This document shows positions 1-9,315 of a stretch of DNA of 42,356 nt, in pieces. The first letter of the stretch is position 1. Each line of letters begins with the position of its first letter. Both the position numbers and the translations under genes were made by a program. Source of the DNA: Magnetococcales bacterium (GTDB taxonomy: Bacteria > Pseudomonadota > Magnetococcia > Magnetococcales > Magnetaquicoccaceae); the NCBI GenBank assembly GCA_015231775.1, contig JADGAY010000008.1, forward strand, positions 1-42,356. The letters are read 5' to 3'. Below the pieces are notes generated by a model, which saw only the letters and a program-made list of their open reading frames with translations, did not search any database and was not told the DNA's origin.

Positions 1-48
1 CCCTACACTAAACTATTTGGGGGTCGGTGTCTCGTCTACATTGGCACA

Positions 49-328
49 GAGGGCCCCTGGTGGGATCCAAGGGCAAAGCCCTCGGGACTTGTGCCTTTCG
101 CGCGCTCTTCACGATAAGCGATTTTTCGCAAAGCGAAAAATCGCGCAAGCGCGCGGCTTCTGTCCCCTTGTCGTTGCCACGAAGTGGTAACGACAAGGGG
201 ACATTGGTTCACGAGAGAGCAGCCGCCTGCCGCAGCTTGTTTTGGCGATGCTTGCCAGTTTGTAAAAGAAAATCGCGCCAGCCTTGGAAGAGGCGTCGTT
301 TTGCGGTTTTGGAAAAACGACGCCTCTT
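49..328. repeat. Cluster of short perfect or near-perfect inverted repeats (hairpins) in non-coding DNA
   Basis: GGGC-AAA-GCCC (71-81); GCGATTTTTCGC-AAA-GCGAAAAATCGC (118-144); GTCCCCTTGTCGTTGCCAC-GAA-GTGGTAACGACAAGGGGAC (162-202, one G/T mismatch); AAGAGGCGTCGTTTT...AAAACGACGCCTCTT (288-328). The ORFs here look spurious. Confidence 0.75.
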
Positions 329-429
329 TGCCTTGCCCGAGACAGGCCACCCCGGTCAGCCATTACCCGCCCCCCCTTCTCCACCCCCCAAAACATGGCA
401 ACGCCAAGACGACCCCCTCCAGGGCCGGA

Positions 430-1194
430 TCAGGCGGTCAGACTCACCGAGGCCGACTGGCTGCTGCTGGTCTGGCGGCTCTGGGCGGCGGAGAGCAGGT
501 ACTGGATCATGCCGAAGGGTGAAACGGAATGGCCCAGGTCGCTCGTCGAGGCGGTGTCGTTGCTGCTCGACTGGCTGGTCATGGCGTCGAGCAGGGATTG
601 GATCTCGGCCTTGCCGATCTTGCCGTCCTGGTCGTTATCGAGCAAATCCAAAAGGGTTTGGGCCGATTCAGCATTGCTTCCCGACGCGCCCACGCCGCCC
701 GCCTGGCCATGACCCTCGGCCTTGATCGCCTCCATGTCGGCCATCAACTCCTCCAGACTCACCTTGCCATCCTTGTTGGTATCCGCCGCGTCGAACCGCT
801 CGGTCAACAGTCCCTGGGCCTCGTCCGAGGAGATCGAACCATCCTCGTCTTCATCCATGCTGCGCATCAGTTCCGTGGCCGACGGTTTGCCACCCGACGG
901 CGGCGGTCCCATCATCGGCTGACCGTTACCGGTCTTGGCCTTGATCTCGTTATGAAAACTCTCCATGGCGGTTTGCAGTTCGTCGCTGGAGATCTTGCCG
1001 TCGCTGTTGGCGTCGGAGGTGGAAAACTGCTCGGACAACGGGCCCTTGGCCTCGGTGGCATCGATGAGTCCATCACCGCTCTGATCCATCTTCTTCATCA
1101 ACGCGGCAGCCGTGGGGGGCTTGCCCATGCCGCCCATGCCCATCATGCCACCCATGCCACCCATACCGCTCATGCCGTTCATCGAGATGTTCAT
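430..1194 (-). CDS. EF-hand domain protein with Met/Gly-rich N-terminus
   Basis: Five EF-hand-like loops (DQSGDGLIDATE, DANSDGKISSDE, DEDEDGSISSDE, DTNKDGKVSLEE, DNDQDGKIGKAE). ATG at 1194 preceded by an AGGAG-type RBS. Confidence 0.85.
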   Translation of the reverse strand: MNISMNGMSGMGGMGGMMGMGGMGKPPTAAALMKKMDQSGDGLIDATEAKGPLSEQFSTSDANSDGKISSDELQTAMESFHNEIKAKTGNGQPMMGPPPSGGKPSATELMRSMDEDEDGSISSDEAQGLLTERFDAADTNKDGKVSLEELMADMEAIKAEGHGQAGGVGASGSNAESAQTLLDLLDNDQDGKIGKAEIQSLLDAMTSQSSSNDTASTSDLGHSVSPFGMIQYLLSAAQSRQTSSSQSASVSLTA

Positions 1195-1469
1195 GCTTGA
1201 CTCTCCTTGATTGATTTTTGAGGTTCTCGCCTCCCTCCCCGGACGTGGATCATCCGAGCTTCGGTCAAGGAGCATAGTCAATAAACGGGTAAGGGTGTGT
1301 CGCGAAAGAGTCAGGAAGTGTAAAGCCCGCTTCCAATCCAAATCGATGGGATTACAATGGACAAAGTGCCATGAACCGACGCCCGGAAGCCCTCCCATGG
1401 GATGGCCGGCATGGCTCGGATTGACCGGCTTGGACCCCTCCGCACCCGCCACCCCCAGGAGACCCTTGG

Positions 1470-2156
1470 ATGATCCGCGTGCTGCTCATCGACGATGACC
1501 GGGAATTGTGTCACATGCTCTCCCGCTACCTGCAGGCCGAAGGGTTCGAATGCCTCTGCCGCCACGATGGGGACTCCGGACTGGATCTGGCCCTGAAAGA
1601 GAGCTTCGACGCCCTGGTGGTGGATGTGATGATGCCACGCATGAACGGCTTCGAACTGGTGCGCCGCCTGCGCGGACGCCGCAACACCCCGGTGTTGATG
1701 CTCACTGCCCGTGGCGAGGATGTGGACAGCATCCTGGGACTCGAGATCGGCGCGGACGACTACCTCACCAAACCCTGCAACCCCAAGGTGCTGGTGGCCC
1801 GACTGCGCGCGGTGCTGCGCCGTGGTCCGGCCAAAAACGATCAGACCACCCTCAAGGTCGATTCCATCACCCTCCACCCCGGCAGCCGCGCCATCCAGGT
1901 CAACGACCACCCGATCGAGTTGACCGGCGCGGAGTTCAACCTGTTGCAAATACTCATGCGCCACGCCGGCGAGGTGGTCTCCAAGGAGCACCTCTGCCGC
2001 CAGGCTCTGGGCCGTGATCTCTCCAGCTTCGATCGCAGCGTGGATCTGCACATCAGCAACCTGCGCCGCAAACTCGGTCCCGCGGAGGACGGCTCGGCAC
2101 GCATCGTCACCGTGCGCGGCGGTGGATACCAACTGGCGGCACGCAACCGGGAGTAG
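1470..2156 (+). CDS. OmpR-family response regulator (CpxR-like)
   Basis: REC domain (VLLIDDDRELC..VVDVMMPRMNG..LTARGED..LTKPCNP) plus winged-helix C-terminus (SSFDRSVDLHISNLRRKL..RIVTVRGGGYQL). AGGAG RBS. Confidence 0.93.
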   Translation: MIRVLLIDDDRELCHMLSRYLQAEGFECLCRHDGDSGLDLALKESFDALVVDVMMPRMNGFELVRRLRGRRNTPVLMLTARGEDVDSILGLEIGADDYLTKPCNPKVLVARLRAVLRRGPAKNDQTTLKVDSITLHPGSRAIQVNDHPIELTGAEFNLLQILMRHAGEVVSKEHLCRQALGRDLSSFDRSVDLHISNLRRKLGPAEDGSARIVTVRGGGYQLAARNRE

Positions 2157-2161
2157 AACGC

Positions 2162-3604
2162 ATGCGCTTTTTCTGGAAACTCTTTTTCTCGTTCTGGCTG
2201 GTGGTGTCGCTATTGGGCGGAGGCTTTTTCTGGGGCGGACACCATCTGCGCGGCATCCTGGAACCGCTGTTCGATGCCCACCTGGACGACCTGATGCAAA
2301 AACGCCGCGAGGTGGCCACCCTGATCGTCAACCAGGGGATCGCGGCGACACGCCTGCACCTGAACACCACGCCGGGACTCGAGGAGATCCTGGTTCTGGA
2401 CCGGAACCATCAGGATATCCTCTCCCGTCCGGTTCCATCGCATCTCCGGCATCCTCGACCGGACCCGGAGTTCCGTCCCCCTCCCTCACCTCCTCCACCC
2501 GATGGGACGTTCCCGGACCGCTTCCGGGCACCTCCCCGCGGACCGCGCGAACCCCCGCCCCATTGGAATCTCGACGTGACCGATCCGGATGGAAACCCAT
2601 ACCGGCTCATTTTCAGCCGCCAGACCTCCCCCTGGACGTTGTTGCTGCGCGAATATCCCCTGTTGCCCCTGTTGCTGCTGTTGATCAGCGGCGTGGTGGT
2701 CTTTCCCCTGGCCCGGCACTTCACCCGACCGGTCGGACTGCTGCGCGGAGCCGCCCTGCGGTTGGCCGATGGCGATCTGACCGCCCGCGCGCCGGTGGCG
2801 CGCCGTCTGGTCTCCGACGAACTCGACGACCTGGCCGGGGATTTCAACTTCATGGCCGCACGGCTCGAAACCCTCTTCCACGGCCAGAAACGGCTGCTCC
2901 AGGATGTCTCCCACGAGTTGCGCTCCCCCCTGGCACGCATGCGCGTCGCCCTGGGATTGATCGAACAGAAAAATGACGGCTTGGACGAGGAGCACGAGGA
3001 GGCCCTGCAACGACTCGCTCGGGAGTTGGAACGGCTGGATGGACTGATCGGACAGGTGATCCGCGTGTCACGTCCGGAACAACCCGAACAGATGCCGCGC
3101 GACACCTTGATCGATCTCGGCGCGCTGGCGGAACAGGTGGTGGAGGATGCCCGTTTCGAACACGGCGTGGAGAGCCCGGTGCTGGCGAGCCAACTGCTGG
3201 AGCCGGCGTTGCTGTGGGCGGACGGAGAGGCGTTGCATTCGGCGGTGGAGAACGTGGTGCGCAACGCCATGCGTCATGCCCCCCGCGACAGCGAGGTAAC
3301 CCTGCTGCTCTCCCGGCATGGGGCATGGGTGCGCATCCTGGTCCAGGACCACGGTCCCGGCGTGCCGGAAGCGGATCTGCCGCGCATCATCGAGCCGTTT
3401 TTCCGGGTTGAAGAGGCACGGGATCGGGCCAGCGGCGGTCACGGTCTGGGATTGGCGATCGCCGCGCGGGCGATCCGGGATCACAAGGGAAAACTGACGG
3501 TGCGCAACCGCGCGGCAGGGGGACTGGAGGTGGAGATCGACCTGCCGGTGGAGCCGTTGCCACCGTGGGAGGAGGAGATGGAGAGGGATTCCAACGCGGG
3601 TTGA
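2162..3604 (+). CDS. Sensor histidine kinase (CpxA-like) with Pro-rich periplasmic segment
   Basis: Two TM segments, HAMP, LLQDVSHELRSPLARMRVALG H-box, HATPase (DHGPGVPEADLPRIIEPFFR..GGHGLGLAIAARAI). Lies 5 bp after the response regulator. Confidence 0.93.
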   Translation: MRFFWKLFFSFWLVVSLLGGGFFWGGHHLRGILEPLFDAHLDDLMQKRREVATLIVNQGIAATRLHLNTTPGLEEILVLDRNHQDILSRPVPSHLRHPRPDPEFRPPPSPPPPDGTFPDRFRAPPRGPREPPPHWNLDVTDPDGNPYRLIFSRQTSPWTLLLREYPLLPLLLLLISGVVVFPLARHFTRPVGLLRGAALRLADGDLTARAPVARRLVSDELDDLAGDFNFMAARLETLFHGQKRLLQDVSHELRSPLARMRVALGLIEQKNDGLDEEHEEALQRLARELERLDGLIGQVIRVSRPEQPEQMPRDTLIDLGALAEQVVEDARFEHGVESPVLASQLLEPALLWADGEALHSAVENVVRNAMRHAPRDSEVTLLLSRHGAWVRILVQDHGPGVPEADLPRIIEPFFRVEEARDRASGGHGLGLAIAARAIRDHKGKLTVRNRAAGGLEVEIDLPVEPLPPWEEEMERDSNAG

Positions 3605-3608
3605 AGCC

Positions 3609-3652
3609 GCGCGGGTCTGGTGGGGGATCAGGCGCCCCCAGCAGACCCGCGC
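3609..3652. terminator. Strong hairpin between convergent genes, likely bidirectional terminator
   Basis: GCGCGGGTCTG-g-TGGGGG / CCCCCA-g-CAGACCCGCGC stem with 8-nt loop, exactly between the stops of the kinase and the MORN gene. Confidence 0.6.
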
Positions 3653-3662
3653 AAAGATGACG

Positions 3663-4370
3663 TCACTCCTTGGCGCCACTCTTGGCAGGCACCGAACCCT
3701 TCTTGGCCGCATCCTTGGATGCGCCGGCGTTATCTTTCTTGGCGGCCTCTTTCTTGGCCTCTTTCTTGGCCTCTTTCTTGGCCTTCTTCTTGGCTTTCTT
3801 GTCGGCTTTCTTGTCGGCCTTCTTGTCGGCCTTCTTGTCAGCCTTCTTGTCAGCTTTCGAATCCTTCTTCGCATCCGTCTTGGTCACGGCAGGCTTCTTG
3901 GCGGCATCCTTCGGGGCCTCCTTGGCGGCGGGCTTCTTGGCGGCATCCTTGGGCGCCTCCTTGGCGGCATCCTTGGCGGCATCCTTCGGGGACTCCTTGG
4001 CCGCATCCTTCGGCTTCTCGCCGTTCTTGGCACCCTGGGTGAACTTGCCCTTGCCGCTCATCTGATTGTTGGCGAACTCGCCCACATACTTGTCACCATT
4101 GGGATAGACGAAGGTGCCCTTGCCATCCATCTTGTTGTTCTTGTACTCACCGGTGTAGACGCTGCCGTCCGGGTAGGTGAACTTGCCCTGGCCGTGAATC
4201 TTGCCATTCTTGTACTCACCGACATACTTGCTGCCATCCGAATAGATGTAGGTGCCCTTGCCGTTGACGCAATCCCCGGTGACGCACCGCTCCTGCTGGG
4301 CCTGCGCCGATGACAAGGCGCCAAAAATCATGAACACGGCCAAACAGGCTCCCAAGAAAGATCTCTTCAT
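3663..4370 (-). CDS. Secreted MORN-repeat protein with Lys/Ala-rich histone H1-like tail
   Basis: Signal peptide MKRSFLGACLAVFMIFGALSSAQA; MORN repeats (YVGEYKNGKIHGQGKFTYPDGSVYTGEYKNNKMDGKGTFVYPNGDKYVGEF); tail KADKKADKKADKKADKKAKKKAKKEAKKEAKK. Confidence 0.85.
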   Translation of the reverse strand: MKRSFLGACLAVFMIFGALSSAQAQQERCVTGDCVNGKGTYIYSDGSKYVGEYKNGKIHGQGKFTYPDGSVYTGEYKNNKMDGKGTFVYPNGDKYVGEFANNQMSGKGKFTQGAKNGEKPKDAAKESPKDAAKDAAKEAPKDAAKKPAAKEAPKDAAKKPAVTKTDAKKDSKADKKADKKADKKADKKADKKAKKKAKKEAKKEAKKEAAKKDNAGASKDAAKKGSVPAKSGAKE

Positions 4371-4541
4371 GTGTGTTGCTTCCCTTGGTTGACATGAATA
4401 ATGAATAAATGCCGTGGCTGTTTCAACCGGCCTGGAATACGATTCAGAGGTCGAGACGCCGCGCGGCGAACGAAAACGAGTTCTGAATTTCCATAATATG
4501 CCACTCCCCCCCTGGTTGCCAACCCTTTTTCTTGGCCCCGG

Positions 4542-6593
4542 TCAACTCTTGAGGATCATCGCCTTCAAACGGATCAGATCGGAACGCTTGCCCAGACAGA
4601 CCAGCAGATCATGGGAGGCGAAGCGGTAATCGGGCGGCGGATTGAAGAGCAATTTCTCGCTAGGTCGCTGCACCGCCATCACATTGCAGGAGAATCCGCT
4701 TCGAATCGCCGAGGAACCCAGATGGATCCCGTGCAACTGGGATCCGGGCGGAATGCGTACCGATTCGGTCTCCAGTTCAGCCAGGGAACGGGCGCTCCTG
4801 GCGTGTTGTCCCAACTCTTCGCCGAGGGCTTCGATCTGCTCGAGCGACCCGAGGCAGATCAACACATCCCCCACCCCAAAACGCATCGCCGGTCGCGGGG
4901 TGAACTGCACATTCGTCCCTTGGGTGGCCACGGCCACCACCATCAAATTGAACCGCTCGCGAATATGGGCCTCCTGAAGGGTCACCCCCTCCAGGATCGA
5001 ACCCGCATGCACCACGAACTCGGCCAACTCCTGACCCTCGATGGGGTTGCTGGTCGCCTTCATCGCCGAGGCCCGTTTCAGACGGGCCAGATCATCCCGC
5101 TGTCCCAGGCAGATGATCACGTCACCAGCCTTCAAGACATGGCTGGCCTGGGGGTTGTAGGTCATCCCCTGCCCCTCGGAGATGATCCCCACCACGATCA
5201 CGTCGAAGCCGTGGCGCAGATCCGAATCCCGCAGGGAGGAGCCCACGAAGATCGATCCGGCGCGGATGTTGATCTCGTCCATCTCGAAATCGGAGTGGGT
5301 CTGATCCAGCGCCAGACTCAAGAACTGCAACGCGCCAGGTCGCAGGGCGGTCTGGGCCATTTGATGTCCGGCGTTCTGGAACGGCAACACCACCCGATCC
5401 GCGCCCACCCGCTGCAAGCGCTGCTCGGAGCTGTGCTGATTGCCGCAGGCCACCACGAAACACTTGGCGTTGATCTCGCGCACGATCAGAATGATGTAGA
5501 CGTTGGTCGCCTCGTTGAGGATGGCGATGATCACCCCGGCGGCCCGTTCCAGCCCCACCCGGGTCCAGGTCTCTTGCAGCGTGACATCCCCCTGGATGGC
5601 GATCCACCCGTCACGGATTGCCCGATCCACCTTCTGTTGTTCCATGTCGATGGCCACGAAAGGTTTTTTTTCGTTGTGCAGACTCTGACAGGCCACGATT
5701 CCCAGGGCATCGAGTCCGCACACCACGAAGTGGTTCCGCAACCGTTCGATCTGCCGTTCCATGTGAAACTCCTTGAGGTTGAACAAACGGTCCGTGAAGA
5801 CCGTCACCACCAGCGAGGTCATGAGCACCGTGACCGACATGCCGGTCAAAACCCCCACCGAGGCGATGATCCGTCCCACCTCGGTGACCGGGGCGATGTC
5901 GCCATACCCGACGGTGGTGATGGTGATGATCGCCCAATAGACCGCCGCGCCGAGGGTCGGCACCTTGTCGTTGACCCCGTGTTCGGCCAGGAAGAAGGCC
6001 ACCGCCACGGTTCCCCAGATGACGACACCCGCCAACAACAGCGACACCATCTCGTAGCGTCGCTCGCCCATGATGCTGGTGACAAAGGCGATGCGGCGCG
6101 AATAACGAAAGAATTTGAGCAGTTGGATGACCCGGAACAGCCGAAAAAACCGGAAGGTGGGCAGAATGGCCAACAGATCGATCAGAGCCAGGGGATGAAC
6201 CATCCAGCGCAGTTTGTTGAGGATGGCGTGATACAGGCCGTCGAAGATCTCCCCCAGGCGCGAGGGGCGATAGACCCGTCGCCGGTAACGCCGCAACGCC
6301 TTGCGGTAATCGTCGTGCAACGACGTCGCGGTCCACCAGCGCAACAGGTATTCGCACACGAAGAGATAATAGAACAGATGATCCAGAATGATGAAAAATC
6401 CATGATGCGCCCAGACATCGTGTTCCGGATCCTGCTCATGATGCGCGTTGACGATCAACACCCCGAGCGACAAGATCAACATGGCCATCATGAAGAAGTG
6501 ATACCAGCGACGATACGGACAGGCTGGATCCTCCATGATCCAATAGACGGTCTGCTTGATGCGTCGATAGGGGGTTTGCGGTTCTTTGCTCAT
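4542..6593 (-). CDS. Voltage-gated-like potassium channel fused to RCK_N (TrkA-N) and three RCK_C (TrkA-C)-like domains
   Basis: Selectivity filter ITTVGYGDIAPVT; TrkA-N HFVVCGLDALGIVACQSL; three similar C-terminal repeats, each ending DVIICLG / DVLICLG / DLLVCLG. Start MSKEPQTPYRR at 6593. Confidence 0.88.
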   Translation of the reverse strand: MSKEPQTPYRRIKQTVYWIMEDPACPYRRWYHFFMMAMLILSLGVLIVNAHHEQDPEHDVWAHHGFFIILDHLFYYLFVCEYLLRWWTATSLHDDYRKALRRYRRRVYRPSRLGEIFDGLYHAILNKLRWMVHPLALIDLLAILPTFRFFRLFRVIQLLKFFRYSRRIAFVTSIMGERRYEMVSLLLAGVVIWGTVAVAFFLAEHGVNDKVPTLGAAVYWAIITITTVGYGDIAPVTEVGRIIASVGVLTGMSVTVLMTSLVVTVFTDRLFNLKEFHMERQIERLRNHFVVCGLDALGIVACQSLHNEKKPFVAIDMEQQKVDRAIRDGWIAIQGDVTLQETWTRVGLERAAGVIIAILNEATNVYIILIVREINAKCFVVACGNQHSSEQRLQRVGADRVVLPFQNAGHQMAQTALRPGALQFLSLALDQTHSDFEMDEINIRAGSIFVGSSLRDSDLRHGFDVIVVGIISEGQGMTYNPQASHVLKAGDVIICLGQRDDLARLKRASAMKATSNPIEGQELAEFVVHAGSILEGVTLQEAHIRERFNLMVVAVATQGTNVQFTPRPAMRFGVGDVLICLGSLEQIEALGEELGQHARSARSLAELETESVRIPPGSQLHGIHLGSSAIRSGFSCNVMAVQRPSEKLLFNPPPDYRFASHDLLVCLGKRSDLIRLKAMILKS

Positions 6594-6816
6594 GGGATAC
6601 GTGGAGTTTCCTTCCAGGCGCCAAGGTGTCATCCATCTTTGTATCCCATGGCCATGGAAAGCGTCAACCACCCGCGCGGAGGGCTCAATCAGAATGATGT
6701 TTCAATTAATTTCCACTTGCATTTTCAGGGATAATCGTTCAATAAACCTGTAACCCTTCCTTTTTCGATCCGAGGCATCCCCAACCCAAAATCCTTTTCC
6801 AGACAGGCCACCACGG

Positions 6817-9294
6817 ATGCATATTCCTTCCACGCTCCAGCCCTCCATGCGCACGATCGATCGCCTGGCGCTGGCCGCGCTGTTGGGATGGAGCTGCATG
6901 ATCGCCATCGTGTTCGCCCTGACGCTCTCCCAGGAACAGAATCACCTCCTCGACCAGGCCCGCCTGGAAGGGATCACCCATCTGAACAAGGATCTGTCGT
7001 TTCGCCAATGGGCCACCTCCCATGGCGGGGTCTACGTCCAACCCAGCGAAGCCACCCCCCCCAATCCCTACCTGCAAGTCCCGAATCGGGATCTCAAAAC
7101 CGTGGAGGGGATGAATCTCACCCTGATGAACCCGGCCTACATGCTGCGGGAGGTGATGGAACGCTACGCCGAGACCTACGGCGTGCGCGGTCACATCACC
7201 AGTCTGAAACTCCTCAACCCCGACAACGCCCCGGACCCCTGGGAAAAAGAGACCCTGCAAGCCTTCGAGCGTGGGACGTACCGGGAACGGACGGAACAGG
7301 CGGAAATCGACGGCAAACCCTATCTGCGCATCATGCGCGCCATGGTGATGGAACCGGGGTGCTTCAAGTGTCACGAGGCGAGCGGGGTTCCGGTCGGCGG
7401 CATTCGCGGCGGCATCAGCACCGCCGTGCCTCTGACCCCTCATCTGGAGGGGTTGGGGCGGTTTCAGACCACGCTCCTGATCGGTCTCGTGCTGGTTTGG
7501 ATGGCCGGCGCGCTGGCGTTGTGGTTCGCGCGGGGCCAGTCGCGCCGCTTTCTCATCGCCCAGGCCGAAGCCAACGCCGCCGTGGCGGAACGCGAGGCCC
7601 GCTTTCGTGGTCTGTTCCTCGACTCCCCCGCCGCCTTGTGGGAGGTGGATCTCTCGGCGCTCAAACAGCATCTGGATGCGCGCCACCCCGGCCTCGGACA
7701 CGTCACGACCACCATCGCCGCCGAATGCGCCCAACACGCACGCATCATCCGCGTCAACCAGGCCACCCTCGATCTGCTGCGCGTCCCTTCCATGGAGGCG
7801 ATGCTGGCAACCCCACTCCAACAGTTCTTCGATGCCCATGGCCTGGAGACCTTCAGCCAGGCTCTCGGCGCCTTCTTGAACGGTGCCACGCGCTTTGCCA
7901 CCGAAACCACCCAGGTCACCTTTCAGGGACAGGTGATCTGGATTTCGCTCTCCATCTCCCTCTCCCCGAACAGCGAGGAGAGCTGGCAGAGTTTCTACGT
8001 CTCGATGATCGACATCACCCAACGCCATCAGGTGGAACACCTGCTGCGCGACGAACTCGAACGCAACCGTCATCTCACCTGGGCCCTCGATCAGGATCTG
8101 GCCCGGCGCAAACGTGACGAGGAGCTGATGCGTCAGGCCAAGGAGGTCGCGGAGAACGCCAATCGCGCCAAGAGTGAATTCCTGGCCATGATGAGCCACG
8201 AAATCCGCACCCCCATGAACGTGGTGATCGGCATGGGTGACCTGTTGCTCGAATCCGGGGTGCGGGAGGAGCAACGGGAGTTCGTGACCCGACTCCAGGA
8301 GGCGGGCACCAATCTGCTGGAGTTGATCAATCAGATCCTGGATCTCACCAAGATCGAGTCCGGTCATCTGACCTTGATCGAGGAACCGGTGGTCTTCGGC
8401 GCCATGGTGTGCGAGGTGGCGGGGATGCTCAAGGTGGTCGCCGAGGGCAAGGGGTTGGAGATGCACTGCGCGGTCTCCCCGGAGCTGCCACCCGTCATGC
8501 TGTTCGATCCGCCGCGCCTGCGGCAGATCCTGTTCAACCTGCTGGGCAATGCCATCAAATTCACCGATGCGGGACGGGTGACCCTGAACTGCGAGGTCGA
8601 TCCCGACCGGCCCGGATGGATGCGCATGATCGTCCAGGATACCGGCATCGGCATCAGTCCGGACAAGCGGCAGCTCATCTTCGACCCCTTCACCCAGGTG
8701 GACAACAGCATGACCCGCCGGCATGGCGGCAGCGGCCTCGGGCTGACGATCGCCCGTCGTCTGGTCTCCTTGATGAACGGCGAAATCACCCTGGAGAGTC
8801 AACCGGGCCATGGCAGTTCGTTCCGGATCTCCCTGCCCGCGCGCCCGGCGACCGATCACCCCCACGCGCGTCTCGAACCCAACGGCGCCCTCTCCAGCAC
8901 CAACGCCCACTGTCCGGCGCTGCGCATTCTGCTGGTCGAGGACTCCGAAGACAATCAACTCCTGATCACCGCCTTCCTGAGAAAGAGCCCGCACCACCTG
9001 ACCATCGCCGTCAACGGCGAGGAGGCGGTGGCGATGGTTCAGGCCGATATGTTCGATCTGGTGTTCATGGATGTGCAGATGCCGGTGATGGACGGCTACA
9101 CCGCCACCCGCCGGATTCGCGCCTGGGAAGAGGAGCAAGGACGGTCACGCCTGCCGATCATCACCCTGACCGCCCATGCCCTGGAGGGCGAGGCGGAACG
9201 CAGCCGCCAGGCCGGGTGCGATCTCTATCTCTCCAAGCCGATCAAGAAACAGCGATTATTGGATGTGATCGCCCAGTTCGGGCTCAGGAATTGA
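6817..9294 (+). CDS. Membrane hybrid histidine kinase with N-terminal DUF3365/Tll0287-like c-heme sensor domain, PAS, HisKA, HATPase and REC
   Basis: N-terminal TM, MVMEPGCFKCHEASG (CxxCH heme c motif), second [21 protein letters not shown]-box, ATPase motifs, C-terminal REC (ILLVEDSEDNQLL..LVFMDVQMPVMDG). Confidence 0.88.
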   Translation: MHIPSTLQPSMRTIDRLALAALLGWSCMIAIVFALTLSQEQNHLLDQARLEGITHLNKDLSFRQWATSHGGVYVQPSEATPPNPYLQVPNRDLKTVEGMNLTLMNPAYMLREVMERYAETYGVRGHITSLKLLNPDNAPDPWEKETLQAFERGTYRERTEQAEIDGKPYLRIMRAMVMEPGCFKCHEASGVPVGGIRGGISTAVPLTPHLEGLGRFQTTLLIGLVLVWMAGALALWFARGQSRRFLIAQAEANAAVAEREARFRGLFLDSPAALWEVDLSALKQHLDARHPGLGHVTTTIAAECAQHARIIRVNQATLDLLRVPSMEAMLATPLQQFFDAHGLETFSQALGAFLNGATRFATETTQVTFQGQVIWISLSISLSPNSEESWQSFYVSMIDITQRHQVEHLLRDELERNRHLTWALDQDLARRKRDEELMRQAKEVAENANRAKSEFLAMMSHEIRTPMNVVIGMGDLLLESGVREEQREFVTRLQEAGTNLLELINQILDLTKIESGHLTLIEEPVVFGAMVCEVAGMLKVVAEGKGLEMHCAVSPELPPVMLFDPPRLRQILFNLLGNAIKFTDAGRVTLNCEVDPDRPGWMRMIVQDTGIGISPDKRQLIFDPFTQVDNSMTRRHGGSGLGLTIARRLVSLMNGEITLESQPGHGSSFRISLPARPATDHPHARLEPNGALSSTNAHCPALRILLVEDSEDNQLLITAFLRKSPHHLTIAVNGEEAVAMVQADMFDLVFMDVQMPVMDGYTATRRIRAWEEEQGRSRLPIITLTAHALEGEAERSRQAGCDLYLSKPIKKQRLLDVIAQFGLRN

Positions 9295-9315
9295 ATGGGC
9301 CCGAATGGTCTGCAT

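Noticed and set aside
27-725. 232-aa ORF across the hairpin cluster
   Set aside because: Arg/Pro/Ser-rich, crosses several inverted repeats and the 3' end of the EF-hand gene on the opposite strand; not a plausible protein.
3740-3870. Short regularly repeated units that could be mistaken for a CRISPR or minisatellite array
   Set aside because: 12-bp units are in frame and encode the KADK/EAKK tail of the MORN protein; no spacer structure.
3657-4313. 218-aa Leu/Gly-rich 'membrane protein' ORF opposite the MORN gene
   Set aside because: Its LFLGLFLGLLLGFLVGFLVG repeats are the antisense reading of the Lys-rich repeat codons; the MORN/signal-peptide frame is convincing.
4611-6734. 707-aa plus-strand ORF antisense to the K+ channel
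   Set aside because: His/Gln/Arg-rich shadow ORF typical of the complement of a GC-rich gene; no domain signature, while the minus strand encodes a clear channel.
6739-9138. 799-aa minus-strand ORF antisense to the heme hybrid kinase
   Set aside because: Shadow ORF; composition (His/Gly/Gln-rich) is an artefact of reading the complement, and the plus strand has unambiguous kinase motifs.
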